DNA of 64,000 bases from JAABTH01 sp964390725 (GCA_964390725.1 CAYMIW010000010.1:16260-80259); one strand, 5' to 3'; shown: positions 35,272-43,932, counted from the first letter of the stretch. Translations and numbers: made by a program. Notes: a model not told the origin generated them from the letters alone.

Positions 35272-36308
35272 TCCGGCGCTTTTTTGCTCTCTTTAGCCAG
35301 GATTTAGTAATAGCATCCCGCAATGCCTTAATGTGGGTGTTGCTGGGAGCTCTAATCATAATAATATTAACTGTCAGGCTGGTTATACCAGCCGACTTTG
35401 AAATGGGTGAAACCCAGTATTTTTATGACAAAAGTGCCCAGGGCTATCTTGAAACTGCTGCCAGACTGGAGGGCTTTGATCAAGAGCGGATTATGGGCAG
35501 TTTACCTGAACTGGAGCAGGTTGTTGCGGCAGATCAAAACTCAATCGGGATTATCTTTGAAGATGATGAGGCAGTGCCACGGGTAACAATCATCCATCAC
35601 GGGGCCATTAGCCTGGAGAACCGTAACCTGATTGCCGCCGCAATAGAGGATTCGCTGAGGCCATATTATGGTTTTTCCGGACAACCCGATTTACAGGTAA
35701 GTTATTTAAGACCTGCGGCAGAAAAAGTACCTCAAAACCAGAATGCCGTTCCGCCCCTGCTGGCTTTTGAAGTTATCGTGAACGGGTTTATGATGGTAGC
35801 TGTGCTTTTATTCCAGGAAAAAATGGAGGGCACAATCAAGGCCTACCGGGTTAGTCCGGGTGGTCCTTCCATATATGTGATCTCAAAAGCTGCTGTTTTC
35901 GCCCTGATCGGAATTTTTTACGGACTGTTGATGGTAATACCGACAATAGGTTTTTCCTTTAACATTTTACTGTTCCTCATCGTGTTATTTTTCGGTTCCC
36001 TTATATATACATGGTTGGGGTTGGCCGTTGCCGCTTTTTTCAATAATATCTCTGAATGGCTTTTCATTGGCATAGCATTACTGATGATTAATATGACCCC
36101 GGTAATATCGTATGGCTGGCCTTCTTTTGCTCCCCGCTGGCTTACCTATATACCCTCTTACCCAATCATTTTTGGCTTGCGTGAAATATTGTTTCCCTCC
36201 GGTCGTTCCCTGGCTGAGTTGTTTATTTTTCTTCCCCTGGCTGCTCTGGTTGCTTACCTGGTTTGTTATCTGGTAGTGAAGAATAAACTAATGAGGGAGG
36301 GCAGATAA
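35268..36308 (+). CDS. ABC-2 family permease subunit 1
   Basis: A 346-residue membrane protein: one N-terminal helix (about 18-36), an extracytoplasmic domain (about 40-165) and five or six C-terminal helices (about 168-340). The EKMEGTIKAYRVSPG loop before the helices is the usual ABC-2 feature. GTG start overlapping the ATPase gene. It stands next to a second permease of the same type, suggesting a heterodimeric membrane channel. Confidence 0.83.
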   Translation: MIRRFFALFSQDLVIASRNALMWVLLGALIIIILTVRLVIPADFEMGETQYFYDKSAQGYLETAARLEGFDQERIMGSLPELEQVVAADQNSIGIIFEDDEAVPRVTIIHHGAISLENRNLIAAAIEDSLRPYYGFSGQPDLQVSYLRPAAEKVPQNQNAVPPLLAFEVIVNGFMMVAVLLFQEKMEGTIKAYRVSPGGPSIYVISKAAVFALIGIFYGLLMVIPTIGFSFNILLFLIVLFFGSLIYTWLGLAVAAFFNNISEWLFIGIALLMINMTPVISYGWPSFAPRWLTYIPSYPIIFGLREILFPSGRSLAELFIFLPLAALVAYLVCYLVVKNKLMREGR

Positions 36309-37313
36309 ATGAGACAGATTATTAATATTATGAAACAGGATCTTGCAACAGCTCTGCGCGATAATATTCTTCTTTACATGATTATTGCACCGCTGTTTCT
36401 TGCTCTAGTAATTAAAGCCTTCCTGCCCTCAATTGAATCGGCTGGCTTAAACCTTGCCGTTTCGGCAGACCTTGACAGTGAAATAATTGCCGGGTTGAAT
36501 AATTATGCAGTGGTGGAGCTGCTCGAAGATAACCAGGCTGTCACCGGGCGGGTTGAAATGATCGATGCCGTACCCGGGGTAATAACCGAAAACGGGCAAA
36601 TAATTCTCCTGCTGGAAGGTAATGAGCCGGAGGATATTATTGATGCTGCCAGGGTGGCGCTCACAGCAGTTATTGAAGGCGAAACCATAATCAGCTTTGA
36701 ATATAGAAGCCTTGATGAATCGGCCTCACTGATGCGCGAGATTATCACGCTTTCCCTGATGATGTTGGCCCTCTTGTTGGGTGGTGTGGTGTCGGGGTTC
36801 AATATCATTGATGAGAAAGACAGTAAAGCGGTAAATGCCCTGGCGGTAACCCCATTAACTCTGTCTCAGTATATAACCGCCAGAACAGTTTTGGCTTTTC
36901 TTATCACTGCGATAATTACCTCCGGTACCGCCACAATCCTCTTTGGTCTTGGAATAGACTATTTAAAGCTGGTTGCAGTACTGCTGGCATCGTCGCTGAT
37001 TATAGCCTTTTTTTGCCTGGTTGTCGGGGGTTTTTCCAATAACCAGGTCAGCGCTATTGCTGTTATAAAAGTCCTGATGCCTGCTTACATGGTTATCCCC
37101 ATTGCATCACTGTTTGTGTCGGAAAAATGGCAAACAGCATTTTACCTGTTTCCCAACTATTGGCAGTTTCAGATGCTAAGAGGGCTCTTCTTTGGAGAAA
37201 ATTTGGTTGCGCCTTTTTGGTGGTCACTCTTGCTAACGCTTGTTTTAAGTGCAGTTCTTTTAGTTGTCATGGTAAAAATAACAGGCGGCAGGCTAATGCC
37301 CCGGGGGAGGTGA
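36309..37313 (+). CDS. ABC-2 family permease subunit 2
   Basis: A 334-residue membrane protein with the same plan as subunit 1: N-terminal helix (about 20-40), an extracytoplasmic domain (to about 145) and about six helices. DEKDSKAVNALAVTPLTL is the ABC-2 cytoplasmic loop. GGGAGGG precedes the ATG, immediately after the stop of subunit 1. Confidence 0.83.
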   Translation: MRQIINIMKQDLATALRDNILLYMIIAPLFLALVIKAFLPSIESAGLNLAVSADLDSEIIAGLNNYAVVELLEDNQAVTGRVEMIDAVPGVITENGQIILLLEGNEPEDIIDAARVALTAVIEGETIISFEYRSLDESASLMREIITLSLMMLALLLGGVVSGFNIIDEKDSKAVNALAVTPLTLSQYITARTVLAFLITAIITSGTATILFGLGIDYLKLVAVLLASSLIIAFFCLVVGGFSNNQVSAIAVIKVLMPAYMVIPIASLFVSEKWQTAFYLFPNYWQFQMLRGLFFGENLVAPFWWSLLLTLVLSAVLLVVMVKITGGRLMPRGR

Positions 37314-37317
37314 TCAC

Positions 37318-37440
37318 ATGGAATGGTACTGGTGGGTGCTAATAGCAGTTGCCGTTGTGGTTGTTGGTTATTTGAAGCTGAAAATATTTAACTCAATTAT
37401 GGCAAAAAGGAAGAAGGCAGAACAGGAAATTGAGGATTAA
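37318..37440 (+). CDS. 40-residue single-helix membrane peptide at operon end
   Basis: A short frame with an excellent GGGGGAGG site 8 bases upstream of its ATG and only 4 bases after the permease stop. The product has a Trp-rich start (MEWYWWVLIA), one membrane helix to about residue 19, and a basic tail (AKRKKAEQEIED). It is followed directly by a terminator, so it is the last gene of the exporter operon. Single-helix peptides often stabilise transporter complexes; that role is inferred here. Confidence 0.72.
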   Translation: MEWYWWVLIAVAVVVVGYLKLKIFNSIMAKRKKAEQEIED

Positions 37441-37453
37441 GCAAAAGAAACGG

Positions 37454-37487
37454 GCCGGCATTTTAATAATGCCGGCTCTTGTATTTT
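37454..37487 (+). terminator. Terminator of the ABC exporter operon
   Basis: GCCGGCATT (37454-37462) pairs perfectly with AATGCCGGC (37468-37476), followed by TCTTGTATTTT. Confidence 0.8.
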
Positions 37488-37533
37488 ACAGGCAACATAC
37501 CTTTTTTTACATAATCGATTACCTGTTATTGCC

Positions 37534-37692
37534 TTACTCTTTAAAATCCGGGCAGCTGCAGTTTTGTCCGCCGGCCTTACTGTAAGGGCAGCCGGGGCAT
37601 TTTACTCCCTTTTTATTGTCGGATACTATTTTGGCAACTGCCACACCAATTATTGATATTACTAATAAAAATAGCAGAATATTGCCCAGCAT
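37534..37692 (-). CDS. FeoB-associated Cys-rich membrane protein
   Basis: A 52-residue protein with one N-terminal membrane helix (about 3-22) and a Cys-rich tail: KCPGCPYSKAGGQNCSCPDF, giving C-x2-C and C-x-C pairs. This is the layout of the small protein found after feoB in many Bacillota. Its ATG shares one base with the feoB stop (TAATG), and GGAGGC lies just upstream, so it is translationally coupled. It may act as an FeS- or iron-dependent partner of FeoB, replacing FeoC. Confidence 0.85.
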   Translation of the reverse strand: MLGNILLFLLVISIIGVAVAKIVSDNKKGVKCPGCPYSKAGGQNCSCPDFKE

Positions 37693-39686
37693 TATACCGC
37701 CTCCTTGATTGTTTTTTCGCTTTGTTGTTTTTTACTGCGAATTAAAGAAGCTATAACAGCGGCGAAAACCAGGATGGCAACTAACCCGGGAATAACCCCG
37801 CTGCCGAAACTGCCGGTTGTAATTAATGTACCTGCCTGGTAAACAAAATACGCAACTGTATAACCAACACCGAATTGAAATCCTATCCCGGCCCAAAGCC
37901 ATTTTTTACTGTCCATTTCGGCGTTCATTGCCCCGATAGCAGCAAAACAGGGAGGGGTGAACAGGTTAAACATCAGGTAAGCGAGGGCAGCCACTGAAGT
38001 TAACCCCATTACAGTTGCCACATCGCCGGCTCCGCTGATCAGTTCAAACTCTTCAGTATCGATAAAGTTTGTTATCCCGTAAACAACAGCCAGGGTTCCG
38101 ACAACATTTTCCTTTGCGATAAAGCCGGTAATTGCTGCTGCTGCAAGCTGCCACACCCCAAAACCGAGCGGGATGAAAAGGAGAGCAAACGGGCCGGCAA
38201 TCCCGGCGAGGATGCTGGTGCTTTCCATTCCTTCCTCTACAACCTGGAAGCTCCAGTTAAAGGTTTGCATTATATGCACGGCGGCGTTACAGACCAGGAT
38301 TATTGTAGCTGCCTTGACGATAAAGGCTTTTGCCCTCGAAAACATCGAGACAAGGGCCCGCTTAATGCTGGGCAGGCGGTATTCTGGCAGCTCCATGATG
38401 AAATAAGCAGGTGAAGAACTGTCTCTGGTGATTTTGCGAACGAGCAGGGCTCCGACAATAATAATGCCGATAGCTACGAAATACATGGAGGTTCCTACCC
38501 AGGCTGCGTCACCAAAGAATACCCCGGCAAATAAAGCAATTATCGGCAGCTTGGCTCCACAGGGCATAAAAGGAGTCAGCATGGCTGTGGTGCGGCGTTG
38601 ACGGTCATCACGTATGGTTCGTGTTGCCATTACCCCGGGGATGGCGCAGCCGGTACCAATAACCATGGGGATAATAGACTTTCCGGAGAGCCCCACTTTT
38701 TTCAGGTAGCGATCCATCACCATTGCAACCCGGGCCATGTAACCGCTGTCCTCAAGCAGGGCCAGCAGAAAGAAAAGGACCATAATCAGGGGTAAAAAAC
38801 CCATAACTGCTCCAACCCCGCCAATGATGCCGTCGAGAAATAACGAACTCAGCACGGGGGAAAGATCACTGCCCAGCAGCCCTGCAGCAAATTCATATAG
38901 TGAATCAATCCAGCCGACCAGGATATCGGCCAGCAGGGGGCCGACATAGGTTTGTGACAGAGAAAAAATCACATATATGATTGCAGCAAAAATTGGTATG
39001 CCCAGGACCTTGTTAGCGACAATACGGTCAATTGCATCCTGGCGGGTCTGTTTATGACTGGCTACAGCCCGATTTTCAACTTCGTCAACCAGTTTCTCTA
39101 CGAAAACAAATCTTTCTCGATCATTTTCTTCAATACTTTCCTGATCCCGAAGGTCAAATAGCTCACTTTTAAACGGCGCAGTCTGTTTATCTCCAGAACG
39201 GTCGGCCGCTGCCCTGAGTAGTTCGGCCAGGCCTTTGCCCTCAGTTGAAGATGTTTCGACCACCGGGCAGCCGAGCCGGTTCGAAAGCTCGTCCAGGTTA
39301 ATCTGAATGTTCCTGCTCTCCAGGAGGTCACTCTTGTTAAGAGCTACCACTACAGGAATTCCCAGTTCCAGGAGCTGGGTAGTAAAGAAGAGGCTCCTGC
39401 TCAGGTTGGTGGTGTCTACAATGTTAATAATAACATCAGGTTTTTCATTCAGAACAAAATTCCGGGTAATGCTTTCCTCAGAACTAAAAGGTGAAATTGA
39501 ATAAGCGCCGGGAAGGTCAACCACCCTTATAATTTCTTTCCCCCGGTAGAGTGATTTCTTAATGTCACCTTCCTTCTTGGCGATAGTAACGCCGGGCCAG
39601 TTGCCCACGTGCTCAATTTTTCCTGTGATAGCGTTAAATAGTGTGGTTTTTCCGCTGTTTGGATTTCCGGTTAGTGCAATTCGCAT
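37692..39686 (-). CDS. feoB: Ferrous iron transporter FeoB
   Basis: A 664-residue Fe2+ transporter of the plasma membrane. N-terminal G domain (about 1-160): GNPNSGKTT (G1), NKSD (G4), DLPGAYS (G3). A helical spacer follows (about 165-225), then gate-type membrane segments with the conserved Cys in GTGCAIPGVMATR and in FTPCFAAIG-like sequence (FTPPCFAA). Size is normal. Part of the dtxR-feoA-feoB operon, with an iron-box-like palindrome 19 bases before its start (39705-39726), so it may also be expressed separately from feoA. Confidence 0.95.
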   Translation of the reverse strand: MRIALTGNPNSGKTTLFNAITGKIEHVGNWPGVTIAKKEGDIKKSLYRGKEIIRVVDLPGAYSISPFSSEESITRNFVLNEKPDVIINIVDTTNLSRSLFFTTQLLELGIPVVVALNKSDLLESRNIQINLDELSNRLGCPVVETSSTEGKGLAELLRAAADRSGDKQTAPFKSELFDLRDQESIEENDRERFVFVEKLVDEVENRAVASHKQTRQDAIDRIVANKVLGIPIFAAIIYVIFSLSQTYVGPLLADILVGWIDSLYEFAAGLLGSDLSPVLSSLFLDGIIGGVGAVMGFLPLIMVLFFLLALLEDSGYMARVAMVMDRYLKKVGLSGKSIIPMVIGTGCAIPGVMATRTIRDDRQRRTTAMLTPFMPCGAKLPIIALFAGVFFGDAAWVGTSMYFVAIGIIIVGALLVRKITRDSSSPAYFIMELPEYRLPSIKRALVSMFSRAKAFIVKAATIILVCNAAVHIMQTFNWSFQVVEEGMESTSILAGIAGPFALLFIPLGFGVWQLAAAAITGFIAKENVVGTLAVVYGITNFIDTEEFELISGAGDVATVMGLTSVAALAYLMFNLFTPPCFAAIGAMNAEMDSKKWLWAGIGFQFGVGYTVAYFVYQAGTLITTGSFGSGVIPGLVAILVFAAVIASLIRSKKQQSEKTIKEAV

Positions 39687-39704
39687 TTTTTTCCTCCCTG
39701 TAAT

Positions 39705-39726
39705 TTAGTTAGACAAGGCTAACTAA
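39705..39726 (-). promoter_or_regulatory. Iron-box-like operator between feoA and feoB
   Basis: TTAGTTAG (39705-39712) and CTAACTAA (39719-39726) form a perfect 8-bp inverted repeat with a 6-base spacer. This resembles DtxR/IdeR operators (TTAGGTTAGSCTAACCTAA). Its core GTTAGNCTTGNNTAAC recurs upstream of the DtxR-family gene. Confidence 0.7.
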
Positions 39727-39746
39727 AAGTATAAAAAAATTCCGCT

Positions 39747-40037
39747 CTATAAAATAATAGCCCGGGCTAAATCTTCATCAATGCTGTATCTCGCCCCTTT
39801 TACATGAATAACAAAATTCTGGGCCAGGGCTGAAATGACTGTAACCATTTCACCTTCATAGCAGCCAAGGGTAAATAGAAAGTCTTTAACAGCTTGATCG
39901 TCAGTATTAATTTCCTTAATCGTATAAGGAAGGTTGGTATCGGCATCTGTAAGGTTAAACCTGCCTTCTTTACATTGCTTAAAACTTTTTACCGCCGTTT
40001 TTCTTTTAAATAATTTGCCTGCTACAGCCAGTTCCAT
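39747..40037 (-). CDS. feoA: FeoA-domain protein
   Basis: A 96-residue protein whose C-terminal half (about 25-96; LPYTIKEINTDDQAVKDFLFTLG, then EGEMVTVIS and VKGARYSIDEDLARAIIL) is an SH3-like FeoA domain. The first 22 residues (MELAVAGKLFKRK) are a non-standard extension. AAGGAGG precedes the ATG at 40037; an upstream ATG (40058) overlaps the DtxR stop and was rejected. FeoA proteins bind and modulate FeoB. Confidence 0.85.
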   Translation of the reverse strand: MELAVAGKLFKRKTAVKSFKQCKEGRFNLTDADTNLPYTIKEINTDDQAVKDFLFTLGCYEGEMVTVISALAQNFVIHVKGARYSIDEDLARAIIL

Positions 40038-40057
40038 TTTGAACCTCCTTAAGTGCA

Positions 40058-40423
40058 TTATTTATTCAGGTATTGCTTAATTGCATTTAGCATGTTTTCT
40101 GTTATAACATGTTCCATACGGCAGGCATTTGCCACCGCTTCACCAGGTGATAAATCCAGTGACTTTTCCAGGAAACGTGTGATCAGGTTGTGTTTCCTGT
40201 ATATTTTTTCTGATACAGCCTTCCCTTTCTCTGTTAGGGTTACAGGTCTGTATGATTCGTTGTTAATTAAGCCTTCTTCTTCAAGGTGGCTCATTGCCTT
40301 GGTTACACTCGGCTTTGTAACCTTTAAATCCCTGGCGATATCTGCCACGTGAGCGTGGCCGTGTTCCTTTTCCAGGATATAGATAGTTTCGAGATACATC
40401 TCGCTCGATTCATTGTATTCCAA
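40058..40423 (-). CDS. DtxR-family iron-dependent repressor
   Basis: A 121-residue regulator: N-terminal winged helix (about 5-65; DIARDLKVTKPSVTKAMSHL is split over helix 2 and the recognition helix) and a dimerisation/metal domain (about 68-121). Metal ligands typical of DtxR/MntR can be seen in EMYLETIY, HNLITRFLEK and CRMEHVI. No SH3 domain is fused, as in MntR. TTG start at 40423 after GGGGGGG; the frame from 40447 has no site. Location and operators suggest Fe2+-dependent repression of feoAB. Confidence 0.88.
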   Translation of the reverse strand: MEYNESSEMYLETIYILEKEHGHAHVADIARDLKVTKPSVTKAMSHLEEEGLINNESYRPVTLTEKGKAVSEKIYRKHNLITRFLEKSLDLSPGEAVANACRMEHVITENMLNAIKQYLNK

Positions 40424-40448
40424 AACAACCCCCCCTAAACCAAACATT

Positions 40449-40464
40449 GTTAACCAAGACTAAC
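40449..40464 (-). promoter_or_regulatory. Iron-box-like operator upstream of the Feo operon
   Basis: GTTAACCAAGACTAAC (plus strand) matches 13 of 16 positions of the core at 39708-39723 (GTTAGACAAGGCTAAC). It lies 26 bases upstream of the DtxR-family start codon. The rest of the 40465-40738 gap up to the J-domain gene is AT-rich and shows no gene. Confidence 0.65.
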
Positions 40465-40738
40465 ATTATTATAATTATTATGTCCACTGCTGTCAATAAA
40501 AAATTTTAATTATGATTAGAACTGCCATTAATACCAGGTAAACGTTTATGTCGCGTTATTACATTTAAAAGAAGGGTATATAAGCTGCTGTAAAAAAGAT
40601 TTAACGACCCTTAAAATAATCAGACGCTGCCCCGGTTGCACCAGAATCAGAACACTGCTATACTAGCGCCATGGCAGTAAATGATTAAACATCAGCAACA
40701 ATTTATTTTTCAAATACAGGGCAGCAGGTGGTAATCTT

Positions 40739-41524
40739 TTGGAATACTACAGGATTCTTGGCTTAGAAAAAAACGCAACAATAATTGAAATAAAAAGAGC
40801 ATATCGTAAAATGGCCAGGGAATATCACCCGGATCTTAACTCCGGGAAAGATGCTGAAAAACACTTTATCCGCATTAAAGCTGCTTACGATACTTTATGC
40901 GATCCATTAAAAAGAGAAAGCTATGACAACGGCTTATCCTATGCAAAAAAGCAATATAATTATAACAATAACTATAAAAACGAACATAATTCCCGGCCTG
41001 AACCTAATTCTGCCAAAAATACAGCTTATAAAAAGAAAGATGAACCTCTCAAAAAAGCTGATGAAGACCTTTCAAGGCTAATTACATTTACCCTTGGTAA
41101 AGACGAATATGCTTTAAATATTGATCAGGTTCTGGGTATTGTAGGTTCTGCAACAATAAAGGAACCGGAGCAACCAAACAGTGCTCTTGATGGTATAATC
41201 CATACCCGTGGAGAAGATTGGCCTGTAATTGATTTGGCCAGGAGTTTTGGTATAAACGGGGATGAAAATGATGGGCCGGCAAAAATTATCCTGGCGGAGA
41301 TAGAAGGTATTAAAGTAGGTTTTCTAGTTAATAAGGTGTCCCTTGTAACGGACCTCGCCAGCGCGATGATTCGGGATATGCCGAACAGCCCCCTGGGAGA
41401 CACATTTCTTTCTTTGAAGATGGCCATGGTGGGAGAACGGATGATAATAATTCTTGATCTTGATCATATTTTATCGCCGGCAGTTATATCCGCCCTGAGA
41501 AGCCTCGGGCAAAACGGGGGTTAA
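40739..41524 (+). CDS. J-domain (DnaJ)-CheW fusion protein
   Basis: A 261-residue protein with two domains not normally joined. Residues 1-67 are a J domain: YYRILGLEKNAT, the HPD tripeptide at 30-32 and DTLCDPLKRESYDNG. Residues 68-110 are a hydrophilic Asn/Lys/Tyr linker. Residues about 113-255 are a CheW-like domain (RLITFTLGKDEYALNID, IIHTRGEDWPVIDL, KVGFLVNKVSLV, MIIILDLDHIL). Start is TTG at 40739 with GGTGG upstream. No chemoreceptor, CheA or DnaK gene is in the window. It might target Hsp70 to a signalling array or use CheW merely as a binding module; function is unknown. Confidence 0.88.
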   Translation: MEYYRILGLEKNATIIEIKRAYRKMAREYHPDLNSGKDAEKHFIRIKAAYDTLCDPLKRESYDNGLSYAKKQYNYNNNYKNEHNSRPEPNSAKNTAYKKKDEPLKKADEDLSRLITFTLGKDEYALNIDQVLGIVGSATIKEPEQPNSALDGIIHTRGEDWPVIDLARSFGINGDENDGPAKIILAEIEGIKVGFLVNKVSLVTDLASAMIRDMPNSPLGDTFLSLKMAMVGERMIIILDLDHILSPAVISALRSLGQNGG

Positions 41525-41592
41525 ATATAAAAGATTGCTTCGAACAACAGTTAACAGTAATTGATCAATAATTATGGAGGTTTGCTTAGCAA

Positions 41593-42468
41593 ATGTCAGG
41601 TCAGATTAGTAATGAGATGCAGGCAGAATTGTTAAAAGATCAGCAGGATGAAATAACCGCTTACTATCTCTATAAAAAGATTGCCGATTTTGTTAAAGAT
41701 GAAGATAATCGGACTATCATCAGGGCGGTAGCTGATGACGAGCTGAAACACTACCAGACCCTGAAAAAACTTACCGGAATAGAGCTAAAACCGCAGCGAT
41801 TAAAAGTTTTTATTTTTTACTGGATTACCAGGCTCCTGGGTTTAACTTTTGGAATTAAACTTCTGGAAAAAGCGGAATCCCAGGCGATAACCTCTTATGG
41901 CGTTAAGGAACGGCAAGTGCAGGGTCTCAATGAGATTATTGCCGATGAAGAGAGGCATGAAACCGAGTTGATAAACATGATCAACGAGGAGAGGCTGCAT
42001 TACATGGGTTCGGTTGTGCTGGGCCTCAATGATGCCCTGGTGGAATTAACCGGAGCGCTGGCCGGCTTTACCTTTGCCTTCCAGGATACAAAGCTGATTG
42101 CCCTGACCGGCCTGATTACTGGTATAAGTGCTTCTTTTTCCATGGCTGCCAGTGAATACCTGTCAAAAAAACAGGAGGGTGGGCAGGATGCTCTTAAGTC
42201 GGCGTTATATACCGGCACTGCATACGTTATTACGGTTGCGTTGCTTGTTTTACCTTTTTTGCTGCTAAAGAACCCTTTCATCAGTCTTGCTGCAACACTT
42301 GTGGTTGCGGTGGTGGTTATTTTTCTATTTAATTTATATGTTTCTATCGCTAATGATTACAGCGTGAAGAAAAGATTTTTAGAGATGGCAGTTATTTCGC
42401 TTGGTGTAGCCGGAATTTCCTTTGTAATCGGAATTATTGTGAGGAATTTTTTCGGAATTGATATATAA
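41593..42468 (+). CDS. Ferritin-like/VIT1-type membrane protein (MbfA-like)
   Basis: A 291-residue fusion of an N-terminal rubrerythrin-type four-helix diiron domain (about 5-140; ligands suggested by DEITAYYLY, ADDELKHYQTL, EKAESQAI and ADEERHETEL) and a C-terminal VIT1/CCC1 membrane domain (about 145-291; GLNDALVELTGALAGFTFA, SFSMAASEYLSKK). Such MbfA-like proteins oxidise and export Fe2+/Mn2+ under iron or peroxide stress. GGAGG site at long spacing. It lies close to the Feo genes, giving import and export of iron in one neighbourhood. Confidence 0.9.
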   Translation: MSGQISNEMQAELLKDQQDEITAYYLYKKIADFVKDEDNRTIIRAVADDELKHYQTLKKLTGIELKPQRLKVFIFYWITRLLGLTFGIKLLEKAESQAITSYGVKERQVQGLNEIIADEERHETELINMINEERLHYMGSVVLGLNDALVELTGALAGFTFAFQDTKLIALTGLITGISASFSMAASEYLSKKQEGGQDALKSALYTGTAYVITVALLVLPFLLLKNPFISLAATLVVAVVVIFLFNLYVSIANDYSVKKRFLEMAVISLGVAGISFVIGIIVRNFFGIDI

Positions 42469-42594
42469 GCAGTAGCAGTTAAAACACTTAATAATGCAGC
42501 AGGCACAGGGTGGGGTAAGCTGTAGATAATTTCCATAATTTATGATATAAATATTTTGTGTCGGATTAACCATTAAAGGAGGGTAATTATACTG

Positions 42595-42999
42595 ATGAAT
42601 AAAGCAGATGTTCTTAGTTTTCTCAAAGACAACCGGGTTTTCTATATAGCGACAGTAGATGGAGATAAACCGGCGGTAAGACCTTTTGGTTTTGTAATGG
42701 ATTTTGAGGATAAGCTCTATTTTTGCACAAACAATAAGAAAGATGTTTTTAAACAGCTGCAGGTCAATCCCCATTTTGAATTAAGCGCTGCAGGCTCCGG
42801 AGAAAAGTGGCTGCGGTTAAGTGGTAAAGCAGTTATCAATACAACCAGGGCTGTTAAAGAGGCTGCCCTGCAGGAAATGCCATTTCTGAAAAATATCTAC
42901 TCTGTTGACGATGATCTCTTTGAGCTTTTTTACCTGGCCGAGGGGGAGGCTTCTTTTCGCTCGGTAAAAGGTGATATACTCGATTCTGTTAAGCTTTAA
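42595..42999 (+). CDS. Pyridoxamine 5'-phosphate oxidase-like flavin-binding protein
   Basis: A 134-residue split-barrel protein: FLKDNRVFYIATVDGDKPAVRPF opens the fold and LYFCTNNKKDVFKQLQVNP continues it, both typical of the PNPOx-like family that binds FMN or F420 (fragments given in order). AAGGAGGG precedes the ATG. Length is right for the short clostridial members. The substrate is unknown. Confidence 0.85.
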   Translation: MNKADVLSFLKDNRVFYIATVDGDKPAVRPFGFVMDFEDKLYFCTNNKKDVFKQLQVNPHFELSAAGSGEKWLRLSGKAVINTTRAVKEAALQEMPFLKNIYSVDDDLFELFYLAEGEASFRSVKGDILDSVKL

Positions 43000-43031
43000 T
43001 CATTGCATTTAAGCATCAAAAAAACTATAAA

Positions 43032-43064
43032 ACCGGGCCTGGTAAGCAGGCCCGGTTTTTTTTT
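43032..43064. terminator. Strong terminator between convergent genes
   Basis: ACCGGGCCTG (43032-43041) pairs perfectly with CAGGCCCGGT (43047-43056), with flanking A's and a nine-base T-run (43056-43064). It ends the PNPOx-like gene and, by its A-run, may serve the convergent nitroreductase gene, whose stop it abuts. Confidence 0.85.
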
Positions 43065-43932
43065 ACAGTTCAAAGCGCCACAGGGCCCGATCCTGCTCAG
43101 CAAGAACAGAAACTGTGCATTCAATGCTTTTAATCCTTAACCCCAGCCACAAGTGACTGGCGCATATCCCGATATCAACATTGGGATGTTCCCACTTAAC
43201 ATGCTTGTAACCGTGGGGCATGGCCAAAGTGATAGTTTTGTAATCAGAAGAGATGTTAAAACGCCAGTGCTGGCTGTTGGCCCCTGAAGGAGCTTTCCGG
43301 GCCAGGTCCAGGGCATAGAGGATTTCAGGGGGCAGTTTTGTTTCATCAATATTGTTCTCAAGCAAACTTTTTAAAGGTTTGCGCTTATGGCTGAACAGGG
43401 TTGTTTGCATGCGGTCCATAAAGCGCAGGCCTTTTTCTTCCCAGTAACCGAGAGGCGATATGCAGATCACCCGCTCACCTTCGACCTCACCTTTACCATA
43501 ACCCCACTTCGGAGCCGGCTCTATATTGTGATGTCCTAAATGAGGCATCAGGCGTTCAAGTTCATCCAGGGTATAATGGCCGTACCAGCAGGTGGCCAGG
43601 CCCAGGCTGGTAGCATATAGGATGCTCATTTCCCCCACGAAACCTGCTTTTGAGATTGAAACAATATCTGTTTCGGCAATGAATGCAATATTGTCAGGGG
43701 GTGCATTATAAATCGTGTAAAGTTTTTTGTCCGGGTTGGCTTTAAAACGGCGAATTTTCACCCCGTGATCAAAAGGCAATTCCAGGTTGGTGATAAAAGC
43801 GTCAATTAAAATCGAAATATTATCTTCAACGGGCTGCATCTCAAAACTACGGGTGGAACGCCGCATATTAACAGCACTCTCCCAGTCAGCTACTTCAAGT
43901 ATATTGGCTGAATCAATAGTCTCCATATTCAT
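43063..43932 (-). CDS. Nitroreductase-family protein (TM1586-like)
   Basis: A 289-residue FMN protein. NMRRSTRSFEMQPVED is the FMN-binding Arg-rich start, LYATSLGLATCWYGHY and RKAPSGANSQHWRF are further family motifs. The two similar halves and overall length fit the putative TM1586-type nitroreductases. No strong ribosome site is visible beyond GGGGGATAA before the ATG. The physiological substrate is unknown. Confidence 0.82.
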   Translation of the reverse strand: MNMETIDSANILEVADWESAVNMRRSTRSFEMQPVEDNISILIDAFITNLELPFDHGVKIRRFKANPDKKLYTIYNAPPDNIAFIAETDIVSISKAGFVGEMSILYATSLGLATCWYGHYTLDELERLMPHLGHHNIEPAPKWGYGKGEVEGERVICISPLGYWEEKGLRFMDRMQTTLFSHKRKPLKSLLENNIDETKLPPEILYALDLARKAPSGANSQHWRFNISSDYKTITLAMPHGYKHVKWEHPNVDIGICASHLWLGLRIKSIECTVSVLAEQDRALWRFEL

